DNA of 35,845 nt from Elusimicrobiota bacterium. Lineage in GTDB: Bacteria; Elusimicrobiota; Endomicrobiia; CG1-02-37-114; XYA2-FULL-39-19. Numbering within the stretch: position 1 is the first letter of the stretch; every line of letters begins with the position of its first letter. A program made the position numbers and the translations under genes. The notes under the pieces were generated by a model. It saw nothing but the letters and a program-made list of their open reading frames with translations, was not told the origin of the DNA and ran no database searches. Of this stretch, positions 23,412 to 32,271 are shown piece by piece. Location of the stretch: assembly GCA_018816525.1 (NCBI GenBank), contig JAHIVV010000021.1:1-35845 (forward strand). Reading direction: 5' to 3'.

Positions 23412-24866
23412 TTATAAAGTAACAACCTTTATGGTTTTTAGAGAATCCGTCTCCTGTCCGCTTATTCTGACATTTTTTTCAGAAAGGTCGACAAGGTATT
23501 CGCAGATTTCATTTGTAATTCGTTCACCGGGGATCAATACAGGTATGCCCGGCGGGTAAGGAGTCAGGGTTTGAGCTGAAATCTGGCCTGCTGCTTTTTT
23601 CAAAGGAACGCGTTTAGTGCCGTAGCTGAAGAAAATATCACGCGGCATCATTACCATTTCGGTGGAAAGAGACGGGATATCCAGCACCCAGTTCTTTTCC
23701 TGGCCGTGGTATTTTTTATCGATCTCAGTTAAAGCGGCAACCAGCTGAGTTATATCGCTTTTTTCAGTACCGGCGCCTGTTATCGCAATTAAATTAAAAA
23801 TATCTGCGCAATCAATCTGAATATTGTATTCTTTTGCAAGAACATCTTCTATCTGATAGCCCGTCAGGCCTGTCTGTGTTACATTCACGGTAATCTTGGT
23901 TAAATCAAGGTCGTAGCCCAAGGATTTGATGTCCTTCCTGGAAAAACATGAAAAATTATTTAACTGATTTATTTTGTCCCTTCCCTGGTTGGTCCAATGT
24001 ATTATTTTATCAAACATTTTTTCACCGGACTCTATCATTTGTTTTCTGGCCAGGTCCAGGCTCGCAAGTATCAGGTAATTCGGGCTTGTGGTCTGCAGCA
24101 TTGAAACTATTTTTTTTGTGCGGTTAAGGTCTATTAGATCGGAATTAAAATGAAGAACCGAGCCCTGTGAGAGCGCAGAAAGTATTTTATGGGTTGATTG
24201 CACGCAAAGATCTGCGCCTGCTTCCACTGCAGATATAGGCAGGTCCTGGTGAAATTTTAAATGGGCGCCATGAGCTTCGTCAACCAGCAGGATTTTCCCC
24301 TGTCTGTGGCAGATTTCGGCAATTTTTACAAGATCGGTAGTAACGCCGTTATATGTAGGGCTGGTAACAAAAACACCCTTCGCTTCAGGGAATTGCTTCA
24401 GCGCATCTTCTATTTGTTCGGGCGAAGAATCAAGAATTATATCATAATTTTGGTCAATTTTAGGCTGGAGCCATATGGGCCAGATACCGGATAATATTAT
24501 GCCCGATAGCGCGGATTTGTGGCAGTTTCTCGAGAGAATTATTGAATCGCAGGAATTACAGGCTGAAAGAAACATCGCCAGGTTCCCGGACGAAGAACCG
24601 TTTACAAGAAAGAATGAGTGTTCTACTCCGTAAGCCTGGGCCATCAACTCCTGTGCTTTTTTTATGGGGCCCGTAGGATCGTGTAAAGAATCGACTTCAG
24701 GAAATACTGTAACATCAAAATAATAAGCATTTCTGCCGGTGAAGGACTTCAGTCTTTTATCTATACTTTGCCCGTTTTTGTGCCCCGGGGTATGAAATGA
24801 AGTTACTTTGCGCTTGGCGTGTTCCAAGAGTATATCGAATAATGGTGTTTTTAATTGAGGTTTCAT
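23412..24866 (-). CDS. PLP-dependent Orn/Lys/Arg decarboxylase family protein
   Basis: A 484-residue fold-type I PLP enzyme of the short, Bacillus SpeA/YaaO-like branch. It has TSFHTPGHKNG near the N terminus, LVNGSSSGNLAM for phosphate binding, LLVDEAHGAH with Asp196 contacting the cofactor nitrogen, and STHK with the PLP-binding Lys227. The C-terminal domain has the conserved PYPPGIPVLIPGE. Such enzymes decarboxylate arginine, lysine or ornithine to make polyamines; I cannot tell which substrate from sequence. A close promoter (24881-24909) leaves almost no leader, and there is no Shine-Dalgarno before the ATG. It heads the group that continues to the DksA-type gene, larE, mnmA, hisH and hisF. 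Confidence 0.92.
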   Translation of the reverse strand: MKPQLKTPLFDILLEHAKRKVTSFHTPGHKNGQSIDKRLKSFTGRNAYYFDVTVFPEVDSLHDPTGPIKKAQELMAQAYGVEHSFFLVNGSSSGNLAMFLSACNSCDSIILSRNCHKSALSGIILSGIWPIWLQPKIDQNYDIILDSSPEQIEDALKQFPEAKGVFVTSPTYNGVTTDLVKIAEICHRQGKILLVDEAHGAHLKFHQDLPISAVEAGADLCVQSTHKILSALSQGSVLHFNSDLIDLNRTKKIVSMLQTTSPNYLILASLDLARKQMIESGEKMFDKIIHWTNQGRDKINQLNNFSCFSRKDIKSLGYDLDLTKITVNVTQTGLTGYQIEDVLAKEYNIQIDCADIFNLIAITGAGTEKSDITQLVAALTEIDKKYHGQEKNWVLDIPSLSTEMVMMPRDIFFSYGTKRVPLKKAAGQISAQTLTPYPPGIPVLIPGERITNEICEYLVDLSEKNVRISGQETDSLKTIKVVTL

Positions 24867-24880
24867 TTTAATAGTGTAAT

Positions 24881-24909
24881 ATGATATTCATTTTTGGTAT
24901 TATTGTCAA
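24881..24909 (-). promoter_or_regulatory. Strong sigma70-type promoter of the decarboxylase operon
   Basis: A perfect TTGACA (24909-24904), a 17-base spacer and TATCAT (24886-24881, five of six matches) on the minus strand. The -35 box overlaps the end of the upstream membrane-protein gene. Transcription should start near 24874, about 8 bases before the ATG. Confidence 0.75.
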
Positions 24910-26912
24910 TAGCAAACCTTATAAACCTCCAAATAATTATCAGCATAAACTTTTTTTGTATATTTATCGAGAAAGATGTTCGCTGACTTGAAGTATCTCT
25001 CCTGCCGGTATTTTTCCGGAAGCAATCTTTTAACTTCTATCCAATTAAATATCAAAAATTTTATTTTATTTAGAGAGGCCCATTCTCTTAAAGCGGCCGG
25101 GCCCGCAGACCCGGCAATTGCATCAAAAAAAACAGGCGAATCATGCTGTGAATTGCTTATCGCGGGATTTTTACAATAAAATCCTCTTGCCTCGCCTGCT
25201 ATCAAAACACGGTCCTGTTGTGTGCTTGAATTTTCTTCCAGGTATTTATATGCTGGGTAAGAGGGACAATGGTAAATGTTTTGGTGCTGGATTGAAAGGT
25301 ACGCGTTTGCATTGCATTGACCTGTGATTATTTTCAGTCCGTCATATTTTGTCTGAAATATTAGAGCAATCCAGTAAATATTTGTAAATAACAAAAGAGC
25401 AAGCGCTATCTTTAATTTTTTATTGTTTTCCAGCATAAATGAAATTGCAATAAACAGAATTATTAAATGCGGAAATAAATGGCGCACCATATGTGTTGAA
25501 AACAGCCAGACAAGAATACATGAAGCGCAATAATAAATAGCAAACTTTACTTTTTTGTCTTTGAAGTATATAAGCATTAATGGAATAAGCAATAGAAATA
25601 CAGGGCCCATAAACCCCGCCCTGCCCGACTCCGCTCCCGTAATACCTGATGTAAATATTTTTTTTAATCCAGAGAAAGCTGAGTTAAAACCGTCATACCC
25701 GCTTTTTGTATCCAGAAAAAAACTGTTCAAAGTGCCTGGCCCCCAGGGCCCGGAACCAAATATTTTCGTGAAAAAAGGCAAGAAGGGGTTGCCGGAAAAA
25801 ATACAGTTTTTGCAAAACCAGGGAATTAAGGGCAAAGAAACGCAGAGCAAAAACAAAAACATTGTTTTGTAAGAGTTTTTAAAGGAATTTTTATAGTTGT
25901 AAATAATTATTACTATCAAGAAAGGTAAGCCGAGCATTGCTGTTAGTTTACAAGCGCTTGCAAAACCGAAAAGTAATCCAGAAAGGTAAAGCAATTTTTT
26001 GTTCTCTTTTTGTTCGAATAACCAGTCTTTAAATAGAATTAATCCCAACAAAAGAAAGAATGCCATTCCAATATCAGAGCCAGCGCACCAGAGATTCAGC
26101 GCAACCAAGGGAATACTTAGAAATATCAGCACTGACAACTCTTTGCCAGCAATATAGATTGTATAAATCAAAAGCAACCCTATGAAAAAACTTATAACTT
26201 TAACTAGCAGAGCATCATTAAATATTAACCCGTAAGTGTAAATTAAACTCATTAAATGAGGCAGGGAAGAATAGATATTGGTTGGTATATTAACAAGCCT
26301 GCCCGCTTTTAGATAAATATCAGGGATAGCAAGATGGTAGACTAAAGAATCGTAAAATATTTCAGGTAAGGTAGTAGCGAAAAAAAATAGAATTAAGAAT
26401 GGTATTATCAAAATAAAATAGATGTTAAACTTTGGTTTAACTATTTTAAATCTGAAAGTATTGCTCCCGTTTCTTAATGATTTTAAAGTATGTATTAATG
26501 AAATGAAGGAAGTAATTACTAAAAGCAAAACTAAGGCTGTTTTAGTTAAAAAGCCCAGGATGCCTAGAAGAAAAACTAAATATCCGGATATACCCAAGCC
26601 CAGGCCCATAGATAGTATCGTATGTTTTTCTTCAGGGTAAGAATCAAATTTCAGAAGACTTAACAGCCTGTTTCCTATCCACCAGATATTGAAGAATAGC
26701 AACGAAACAAATACGAATCTAATTACATGTAAAGACAAGAAAATTATTACCTTGGGATTAAAAAGAGAAATGTCTTTGATTACTGAAGAAAATAGATTCA
26801 AAGGTGAGATTGAGAAAAATCTGTAAGTATATATTGCGTAAAAAATAGAGATCATAGCTATAAACAAACCAGAGATAGCCATAATTAATGATCGAAATTC
26901 ATTTTTGCCCAT
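24906..26912 (-). CDS. Polytopic membrane protein, possible GT-C-fold glycosyltransferase
   Basis: A 668-residue protein with about 12-14 hydrophobic spans in its first 530 residues and a soluble C-terminal part. After a long hydrophobic stretch it has TTLPEIFYDSLVYHLAIP with an acidic residue in the first large external loop, and GRLVNIPTNIYSSLPHLMS, resembling the Asp-containing loop of GT39/ArnT/PMT-like GT-C enzymes that move sugars from lipid carriers. The C-terminal region (YPAYKYLEENSSTQQDRVLI) is also seen in such proteins. Assignment to that fold is inference; substrate unknown. It stands alone between the btuB terminator and the decarboxylase promoter. A GAGGGG lies 11 bases upstream of the ATG. 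Confidence 0.6.
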   Translation of the reverse strand: MGKNEFRSLIMAISGLFIAMISIFYAIYTYRFFSISPLNLFSSVIKDISLFNPKVIIFLSLHVIRFVFVSLLFFNIWWIGNRLLSLLKFDSYPEEKHTILSMGLGLGISGYLVFLLGILGFLTKTALVLLLVITSFISLIHTLKSLRNGSNTFRFKIVKPKFNIYFILIIPFLILFFFATTLPEIFYDSLVYHLAIPDIYLKAGRLVNIPTNIYSSLPHLMSLIYTYGLIFNDALLVKVISFFIGLLLIYTIYIAGKELSVLIFLSIPLVALNLWCAGSDIGMAFFLLLGLILFKDWLFEQKENKKLLYLSGLLFGFASACKLTAMLGLPFLIVIIIYNYKNSFKNSYKTMFLFLLCVSLPLIPWFCKNCIFSGNPFLPFFTKIFGSGPWGPGTLNSFFLDTKSGYDGFNSAFSGLKKIFTSGITGAESGRAGFMGPVFLLLIPLMLIYFKDKKVKFAIYYCASCILVWLFSTHMVRHLFPHLIILFIAISFMLENNKKLKIALALLLFTNIYWIALIFQTKYDGLKIITGQCNANAYLSIQHQNIYHCPSYPAYKYLEENSSTQQDRVLIAGEARGFYCKNPAISNSQHDSPVFFDAIAGSAGPAALREWASLNKIKFLIFNWIEVKRLLPEKYRQERYFKSANIFLDKYTKKVYADNYLEVYKVCY

Positions 26913-26988
26913 GATTAATGTTTCCCCTCAACAAAACAATATACATAATTTTTTACCCTTTATAAAGAAAAATAAAAGGCATAAAGAT

Positions 26989-27018
26989 AAAAGCCCCGGT
27001 AAAGGACCGGGGCTTTTT
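26989..27018 (-). terminator. Strong intrinsic terminator after btuB
   Basis: AAAAGCCCCGGT pairs perfectly with ACCGGGGCTTTT (12 base pairs, 5-base loop), with T-rich tails on both sides, so it can act in either direction. It lies 55 bases after the btuB stop and separates the cobalamin locus from the membrane-protein gene. Confidence 0.9.
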
Positions 27019-27072
27019 CAGGGCACAAACAGGTTGATGCTATTCTTTTATTGCCGGAGTAAATTCAAATTA

Positions 27073-29040
27073 TTAATATCTGAAGGTTATACCAGCTTTA
27101 AAAACTATACCCGGAAGAGGGTAATTTTCCCTGCTTTGATATTTAACGTCTGACAGGTTGTTTATCGCAGCGAATAATTCTGTGTAATCGAAATTATATG
27201 TGATTTTGTAATTAAAAAGTAAACGGGCGCTCAATTTATGCTCGGCCGCATCATCGTCTATCCATTTTTGCTCCGATGTGTATTCGATAGAGATTGTTTG
27301 TTTTAAACTAAAGGAATTTTCATAGGTTAAAGAATAGTTTGTGCGGTATTGGGGCGTATATTGAAGTGTTTTGAATTGTTCGCTGCTGTTGTTTCTGCCT
27401 TTTGAATCAACATAGGTAAAATTTAACTGGTTTGAAAAGTCCTTTGGTACAGAAAAATAATCGATTACTGGAAGGATGCTTGAATTAGAATCGATTTCGT
27501 ATTCTACCCCCTGATTGTAAGCTTCTCCGATGTTTTCTGGTTTCCATAAATCGTATTTGACATAACCCGCAGTCGGCACGTTGTTGTCAACCCATTCTAT
27601 CTTGTCCTGGATGTCGCTGCGGAATAGCGTAATTCTTGATGTGGTATTTTCATTCAGGATGTTTTCCATCCCTACGTCATAACCACATGATATTTCCGGA
27701 ACCAGGGTTGGATTCCCTTTGGTTTCCCCGCCATAACCAAAATAATCCCATGTTCTTTTTGGAGAGTAAAGGTCTTCAAAGGTCGGCCCGACGAAGGCTC
27801 TTCCAATGTTAAGTGAGAACTTTGTATAAGGATCAAGAACATATATCGAATTTAAGCGAGGGTTTATTTGGTCGCCGTAAACTGAATGGCCGTCATATCT
27901 CAGGCCGATTGTTGTACGCAGGGGGAAGAATGCAAAATCCTTTTGTATAAAAAATGAGTTGATCGTAAAAGTTTTGGCTATATCCTCCTGTTCGGTAAGT
28001 TGATTGAATTTTTTATAAGTCTGGTTTTGAACATCAGCCCCGATGACAATTTCTTTAGGTGCGTTAAGCTGTAACGTTACGCCTGCATTATCCGTCGTAT
28101 TATTATCAAAAGTAAAATTATCGGTATCCTTGTACTCCATGTTTGTTTTCCTGTAAAATATTTTTGAATTAAGGTTGAAATTTTCAGTTATAGGTATTTC
28201 ATGCCCTATCTGCAAATAGTTGTTATTATCATTTTCTCTGGCGTTAGGGGTGGTCGCTGTTCTTTCTTTCATATTGTCGTAAACGGAAAGTTTTGTATAG
28301 TTTGAACCTGGAATTCCAGATTCTTCTGAAAAATAGTCAAGGTTTATTTTTATTTTCCCGGAGGTTTTTAGATCTATCCCGATATTAGTGTTTAAATGGC
28401 TACTATTTGCATCGCTATTCTCGCGCCAGCCGTCGCTTCGGTTAATACTGCCAGAAAGAAGCCAGCTGAAAATATCATTTTTATCACCATAAGTCGCTTT
28501 AAGAACATTAGTATTATAGCTTTCTGATTGCAGCGTTAACCCCAATTCTTTCCCTTTCGGTTTTTTGTTAATGATATTTACAACACCATTCAAAGCGCTC
28601 GAGCCATAAAGTGATGACGAAGGCCCGCGGACAATTTCTATTCTTTCAATATTATCGGCAGGCAGGAGGCTAAGATTTGCAGCTCCTGTAGCTAAATTGT
28701 TCATTCTAAGGCCGTCGATCATAACCAGGACTTGTTTACTCGTATCTCCTCCCGATCTGATACGAATATTGCTTGTTGATCCGAGAGTTCCTGTTTTGCT
28801 TACTTCCGTTATGCCGACAGAGTCCTTAAGCAGATCGCCTATAGTTATCGCATTTGTTTCCCTTATTTTGTTTTGACTGACAAGACTGACATTTGTCGAT
28901 AAGTTTTTTTGCAACTCGGGTTTGCGGGTGAGGGTGATAAAAGCGGTGCCCGAATCGAACTTTACTTCTTCAAAACCAAAAACAGCTGACATACACGAAC
29001 TAACTAACAAAACACAACTCACAGCAAATACTTTTCTCAT
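27073..29040 (-). CDS. btuB: TonB-dependent outer-membrane receptor, probably for cobalamin (BtuB-like)
   Basis: A 655-residue outer-membrane receptor with a signal peptide (about 1-22), a plug domain at roughly 45-165 (KIRETNAITIGDLLKDSVGI, VLVMIDGLRMNN, IERIEIVRGPSSSLYGSSAL, GVVNIINKKP), and a C-terminal 22-strand barrel ending in the typical aromatic residue (AGITFRY). TonB energises such receptors to take up corrinoids or metal chelates. The substrate is inferred from the cobalamin riboswitch 59 bases upstream and from the cob/btu genes beyond it. AGGAGGG lies 8 bases before the ATG and can be hidden in a hairpin. The tonB, exbB and exbD genes are not in the window. The strong terminator follows. 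Confidence 0.93.
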   Translation of the reverse strand: MRKVFAVSCVLLVSSCMSAVFGFEEVKFDSGTAFITLTRKPELQKNLSTNVSLVSQNKIRETNAITIGDLLKDSVGITEVSKTGTLGSTSNIRIRSGGDTSKQVLVMIDGLRMNNLATGAANLSLLPADNIERIEIVRGPSSSLYGSSALNGVVNIINKKPKGKELGLTLQSESYNTNVLKATYGDKNDIFSWLLSGSINRSDGWRENSDANSSHLNTNIGIDLKTSGKIKINLDYFSEESGIPGSNYTKLSVYDNMKERTATTPNARENDNNNYLQIGHEIPITENFNLNSKIFYRKTNMEYKDTDNFTFDNNTTDNAGVTLQLNAPKEIVIGADVQNQTYKKFNQLTEQEDIAKTFTINSFFIQKDFAFFPLRTTIGLRYDGHSVYGDQINPRLNSIYVLDPYTKFSLNIGRAFVGPTFEDLYSPKRTWDYFGYGGETKGNPTLVPEISCGYDVGMENILNENTTSRITLFRSDIQDKIEWVDNNVPTAGYVKYDLWKPENIGEAYNQGVEYEIDSNSSILPVIDYFSVPKDFSNQLNFTYVDSKGRNNSSEQFKTLQYTPQYRTNYSLTYENSFSLKQTISIEYTSEQKWIDDDAAEHKLSARLLFNYKITYNFDYTELFAAINNLSDVKYQSRENYPLPGIVFKAGITFRY

Positions 29041-29052
29041 GATTTTATCCCT

Positions 29053-29076
29053 CCTGTAGGATAATTTCCTTGCAGG
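29053..29076 (-). promoter_or_regulatory. Hairpin that may hide the btuB ribosome-binding site
   Basis: In the btuB leader, CCTG-CA-AGGA can pair with TCCT-A-CAGG across a 5-base loop; the CAGG arm overlaps the AGGAGGG Shine-Dalgarno of btuB. There is no U tract, so this looks like a translational output for the riboswitch just upstream. Prediction by eye only. Confidence 0.45.
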
Positions 29077-29098
29077 TGGTGTTTAAAACTTACTGCTT

Positions 29099-29230
29099 TC
29101 CCTTCCCTGCGAAGGTACTTTCCAAGTTTAAGTGATGGACCAGACTCCTTAACAGACAGCGCTATCTGTAAGATTACTGTTGCGTGGCAGTATCCCGGAT
29201 TTAACGGGAATTTCCTTCACTTAACTGGTT
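29099..29230 (-). promoter_or_regulatory. Cobalamin riboswitch upstream of btuB
   Basis: The minus strand shows the ordered conserved blocks of the cobalamin family: AGGAAATTCCCGTTAAATCC, then CTGCCACGCAACAGTAA, then the B12-box region AGTCTGGTCCATCAC, closed by TTAAGTG/CACTTAA pairing, followed by the hairpin CCTTCGCAGGGAAGG. The B12 box is a shortened variant of the usual AGYCMGGAGACC. The element lies between the Dph6-like gene and btuB. It should repress btuB when adenosylcobalamin or another cobalamin is plentiful. Confidence 0.92.
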
Positions 29231-29262
29231 AAAATTACAACAAAAAGAATAAACATAAATTT

Positions 29263-29952
29263 TTAGTTTGGTTTTTTGATTAAACTGTATTTCTGAATAT
29301 CCAAAAAGTAAGCTTTCCAAAAGGTGTCTTTATAAACTGTCTCTGTTTTTGTTATTTCAATTTTTTTATTGAAAATAGGACCGTCATAAACAAACGAATG
29401 AAATTCGCCGTTTTCTCCGCAGGAACATATTTTGCGGTTTATCAGATTACTTACAAGTTCAGTATTGAAGTCCTTCCCCACAAAATTCTTATCGAAAAGC
29501 TCGGCTTTTGCGCTGGTTATTATCGATTTAAATCCTAGATTGATGAATTCAGATGCAACGATATTCGGGTCCTGCTTCCAAAGCGGCTCTATTGCTGTTA
29601 TGCCGATTTCTTTGCAGACGCGTTCAACCCATTCGCGGTGCTCATCAAGATAAATATCTCCGAAGACCATACCTTCAACAGCATGCTTTTCTTTTAGTTC
29701 TTTTACAGTTTTTTTAAAAATATTTTCGTATTCTTTCATGTCAGCAGGCACGCTCTGCTGGATAATCGGTATTCCTATCGCTTCGCTCTGGGTTTTCATC
29801 AGCATGCAATCTATTCCGTGAAAACACCCTCTTTTTGTTTCTTCGGAAATGAAATTAACAAGGAACTTTATTTCATGCCCTTCTTTCATTGCTTTGTATG
29901 TAGCTAAACAGCTATCTTTGCCGCCGCTCCAGGAGGAGATAATATTCGTCAG
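29263..29952 (-). CDS. Dph6-like ATP-pyrophosphatase (adenine nucleotide alpha-hydrolase family)
   Basis: About 229 residues of the diphthine-ammonia-ligase-like PP-loop family. The first ATG in frame (29889) would lose the essential ATP motif; upstream the frame reads SSWSGGKDSCLATYKAMKEG with the PP-loop SGGKDS. The likely start is CTG at 29952, overlapping the cobO stop as CTGA with AAGGA 8 bases before it; ATT at 29955 is an alternative. Later motifs are GMVFGDIYLDEHREW and GENGEFHSFVYDGP, conserved in Dph6. These enzymes adenylate a substrate and amidate it. Bacteria do not make diphthamide, so the target here is unknown; the operon suggests something in corrinoid metabolism. Confidence 0.8.
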   Translation of the reverse strand: MTNIISSWSGGKDSCLATYKAMKEGHEIKFLVNFISEETKRGCFHGIDCMLMKTQSEAIGIPIIQQSVPADMKEYENIFKKTVKELKEKHAVEGMVFGDIYLDEHREWVERVCKEIGITAIEPLWKQDPNIVASEFINLGFKSIITSAKAELFDKNFVGKDFNTELVSNLINRKICSCGENGEFHSFVYDGPIFNKKIEITKTETVYKDTFWKAYFLDIQKYSLIKKPN

Positions 29953-30476
29953 AATTCTATTCCTTTTCTTGCGATGATCCCTTTATCATAAGGGTGCTTG
30001 ATTTTTTTTATTTCGCTTACCAGGTCTGCTTTTTCGATTATTTTTTTGGTTGCCCCGCGGCCTGTCAAAATGATTTCTAAATTTTCCGGTTTTGTTTTTA
30101 GAAATGAAAGAATCTCTTCTTCTTTGAGATATCCGCAGTTTAAAGCGACATTAATTTCATCTAAAATGAGTAGGTCATATTTTTTCTTTTTTATGGTTTT
30201 ATTAAGGCATTCCAAAGCAGCTCGGCATTCAATTTTCAAGGTTTTTAATGATGTGTTTTTGTAAAAACGAGGGTGTTTCTGAGCGAAGCAGAGAGTATCA
30301 ATGCCAATTTTTTTGAATATTTTATATTCCCCGCAGCCCCATTTTTTCGGTTCTTTATTAAAAGAAACAAACAACACTTTCAAACCATGGCTTTTTGCGC
30401 GTACAGCCAGCCCAACGCTTGCCGTGGTCTTGCCTTTTCCTTCGCCTGTATAAACATGAATTAAGCCTTTTTTCAT
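29949..30476 (-). CDS. cobO: Corrinoid adenosyltransferase (CobA/CobO/BtuR family)
   Basis: CobO transfers the adenosyl group of ATP to cob(I)alamin or cob(I)inamide, giving the coenzyme form. The 175-residue protein has the P-loop GEGKGKTTASVGLAVRA (residues 12-28), LFVSFNKEP, and LLILDEINVALNCGYL, all hallmarks of the CobA/BtuR family as opposed to PduO or EutT. It lies between the importer ATPase gene, which it overlaps by 4 bases, and the Dph6-like gene, whose start overlaps its stop. In this operon it acts on corrinoids entering through BtuFCD. Confidence 0.96.
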   Translation of the reverse strand: MKKGLIHVYTGEGKGKTTASVGLAVRAKSHGLKVLFVSFNKEPKKWGCGEYKIFKKIGIDTLCFAQKHPRFYKNTSLKTLKIECRAALECLNKTIKKKKYDLLILDEINVALNCGYLKEEEILSFLKTKPENLEIILTGRGATKKIIEKADLVSEIKKIKHPYDKGIIARKGIEF

Positions 30477-31285
30477 AAACTCTCTTTATGAATACCCTTC
30501 GCCCGAGTGTCTTTAGAAATCAGCAAAATATAAGGTTTTCCTGATAATGGATTTTTTTCAACTAGGAGGACGGTTTTATAGACTTCTTCCAGAATTTCGT
30601 ATTTCAGCACATCCCGCGCTTTTCCATAGGTATGAATTTTACCCTCATTCAATAAAAGCAAATCATCGCAATACTCTGATGCCAGGTTAAGGTCGTGTAA
30701 AATAATTACTACGGTGAGGCCTGTTTTATTTAAATCTCTAAGTAAATCTAAAATTTCTATCTGATGTTTTATATCCAGATGATTTACAGGTTCATCAAGT
30801 AATAAAAGTTTTGGTTCCTGCGCCAGTGCTTGCGCTATAAGCACTCTTTGCCGTTCTCCTCCGGACAAGTCCCTTATCTTCCTGTGTTTTAAATCAGCAA
30901 TATTTAATTCCATCATCGCTTTTTGGGCAATATCAAAGTCTTTCTTTCCCGGGGCTTCTAATCGTTTTAGATGAGGGTGCCTGCCCAATAAAACAAATTC
31001 TTCGATAGAAAAAGAAAAAGGGACATCAAGGATTTGCGGCAGCACGGCAATTTCCTTAGCGAGGTCTTTTGCCGATAAATCAGAGAGGGCCTTGCCCTGG
31101 AAAAATATTTTACCTTCTATAGGCTTAATGATTTTTGTTAAAGACCTGAAAAGAGTAGTTTTTCCTGCGCCGTTTGGTCCGAGTATCCCTAAAAAGCTGC
31201 CTTCATTTACAGAAAAAGAAATGTTTTTTATAATTTCTTTGCCCGCGTAGCCGCATGAAAGGTTATAGATTTCTAATAGGTTCAA
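30473..31285 (-). CDS. btuD: Cobalamin ABC importer ATP-binding protein (BtuD)
   Basis: A 270-residue type II importer ATPase with Walker A GPNGAGKTT (36-44), Q loop VLPQ, signature LSGGERQR (140-147), Walker B LLLLDEP (160-166) followed by VNHLD, and the switch His in ILHDLN. It is of the FecE/BtuD type, which also includes siderophore and heme importers; the cobalamin assignment rests on the riboswitch-led operon. It lies 2 bases after btuC and overlaps cobO by 4. It energises passage of corrinoids through BtuC. Confidence 0.93.
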   Translation of the reverse strand: MNLLEIYNLSCGYAGKEIIKNISFSVNEGSFLGILGPNGAGKTTLFRSLTKIIKPIEGKIFFQGKALSDLSAKDLAKEIAVLPQILDVPFSFSIEEFVLLGRHPHLKRLEAPGKKDFDIAQKAMMELNIADLKHRKIRDLSGGERQRVLIAQALAQEPKLLLLDEPVNHLDIKHQIEILDLLRDLNKTGLTVVIILHDLNLASEYCDDLLLLNEGKIHTYGKARDVLKYEILEEVYKTVLLVEKNPLSGKPYILLISKDTRAKGIHKESL

Positions 31286-31287
31286 TT

Positions 31288-32271
31288 TTAGAATACTTCC
31301 CAGTTTTTAGATCTTAACAAGAAAATAATAAAGAACACTCCGCCGAAAATTCCGGTAATCACTCCTACGGGCAATTCTACCGGATAAATAATACTTCTGG
31401 CGAAAGTATCAGCGATACAAAGGAAAATAGCGCCGGCAAGGCTTGAAAAAATAATAAGCGTAAAATGTTTTGGCCCGCTCCATTTGCGTATAAAATGCGG
31501 GATGATAAGGCCTACAAACCCGATTATGCCGGAAGCTGATACACATGCGCCGGTAATAAACGAAGCAATGATGAAAATGGTTCTTATTGTGTTGGCTGAA
31601 TCGACCCCAAGATAGGATGCTTTTTCTTCACCTAATGTAAGAATATCTATTTCCCGGCTGAAAAGTAAAAGAATCGCTATACCTGCAACCGTAAATCCGG
31701 CTACAATTGTTGTTAAACCTGTTTCAGCATTTGACAGGTCGCCCATAAGCCAAAGAAGCGTTGATTGGATTTTCTCTGTTTTAGAAACTGCAAATATCAA
31801 TAGGATTATTGCAGAAAAAAGAAAACTTAAAATAACTCCGCCTAAAATCAAAGTTGAAACTGAAAAGTTCTTTTTTGATGCAATTAAGTAAACAAATAAT
31901 AATGATAATAAAGCTCCCAAAAAGGCACAAACCGGCAAACTTAACGAACTTATTCCCAAAACAACCGCAATGGTTGCACCAAAGGCGGCGCCGCCTGATA
32001 TTCCAAGCGTGTACGGCTCAGCTAAAGGATTTCGCAGTATCCCCTGTAAAACACTGCCGCTGGCAGCCAACCCGGCTCCTACCAACATACTTAATAGGAT
32101 TCTCGGTATTCTTATTTTCCAAATGATTGTGTGGTTAATTCCGGGAACTGAACTTAAACCGGATAATAGTTCGGTAAACGAAATTTTTGTACCCCCAAAG
32201 ATAAGAGAAACAATAAAAGTTAAAATTAAAGTAAATATAAGCAAAAAAAGAATAAAATAGTTTTTTTTCAT
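31288..32271 (-). CDS. btuC: Cobalamin ABC importer permease (BtuC)
   Basis: A 327-residue FecCD/BtuC-family permease with about ten membrane spans. Typical segments are IWKIRIPRILLSMLVGAGLA, GSVLQGILRNPLAEPYTLGI, GASGIIGFVGLIIPHFIRKW-like CVSASGIIGFVGLIIPHFIR, and ELPVGVITGIFGGVFFIIFL; the GxVxQxxxxNPLAxPxxLG motif forms the coupling region. It overlaps btuF by 4 bases upstream. Family and importer role are secure; the corrinoid substrate is inferred from the operon. Confidence 0.94.
   Translation of the reverse strand: MKKNYFILFLLIFTLILTFIVSLIFGGTKISFTELLSGLSSVPGINHTIIWKIRIPRILLSMLVGAGLAASGSVLQGILRNPLAEPYTLGISGGAAFGATIAVVLGISSLSLPVCAFLGALLSLLFVYLIASKKNFSVSTLILGGVILSFLFSAIILLIFAVSKTEKIQSTLLWLMGDLSNAETGLTTIVAGFTVAGIAILLLFSREIDILTLGEEKASYLGVDSANTIRTIFIIASFITGACVSASGIIGFVGLIIPHFIRKWSGPKHFTLIIFSSLAGAIFLCIADTFARSIIYPVELPVGVITGIFGGVFFIIFLLRSKNWEVF

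Noticed and set aside
22937-23422. 161-codon plus-strand frame opposite the DksA-type gene
   Set aside because: Phe/Leu/Ser-rich antisense of the lysine-rich protein; no ribosome-binding site or family resemblance.
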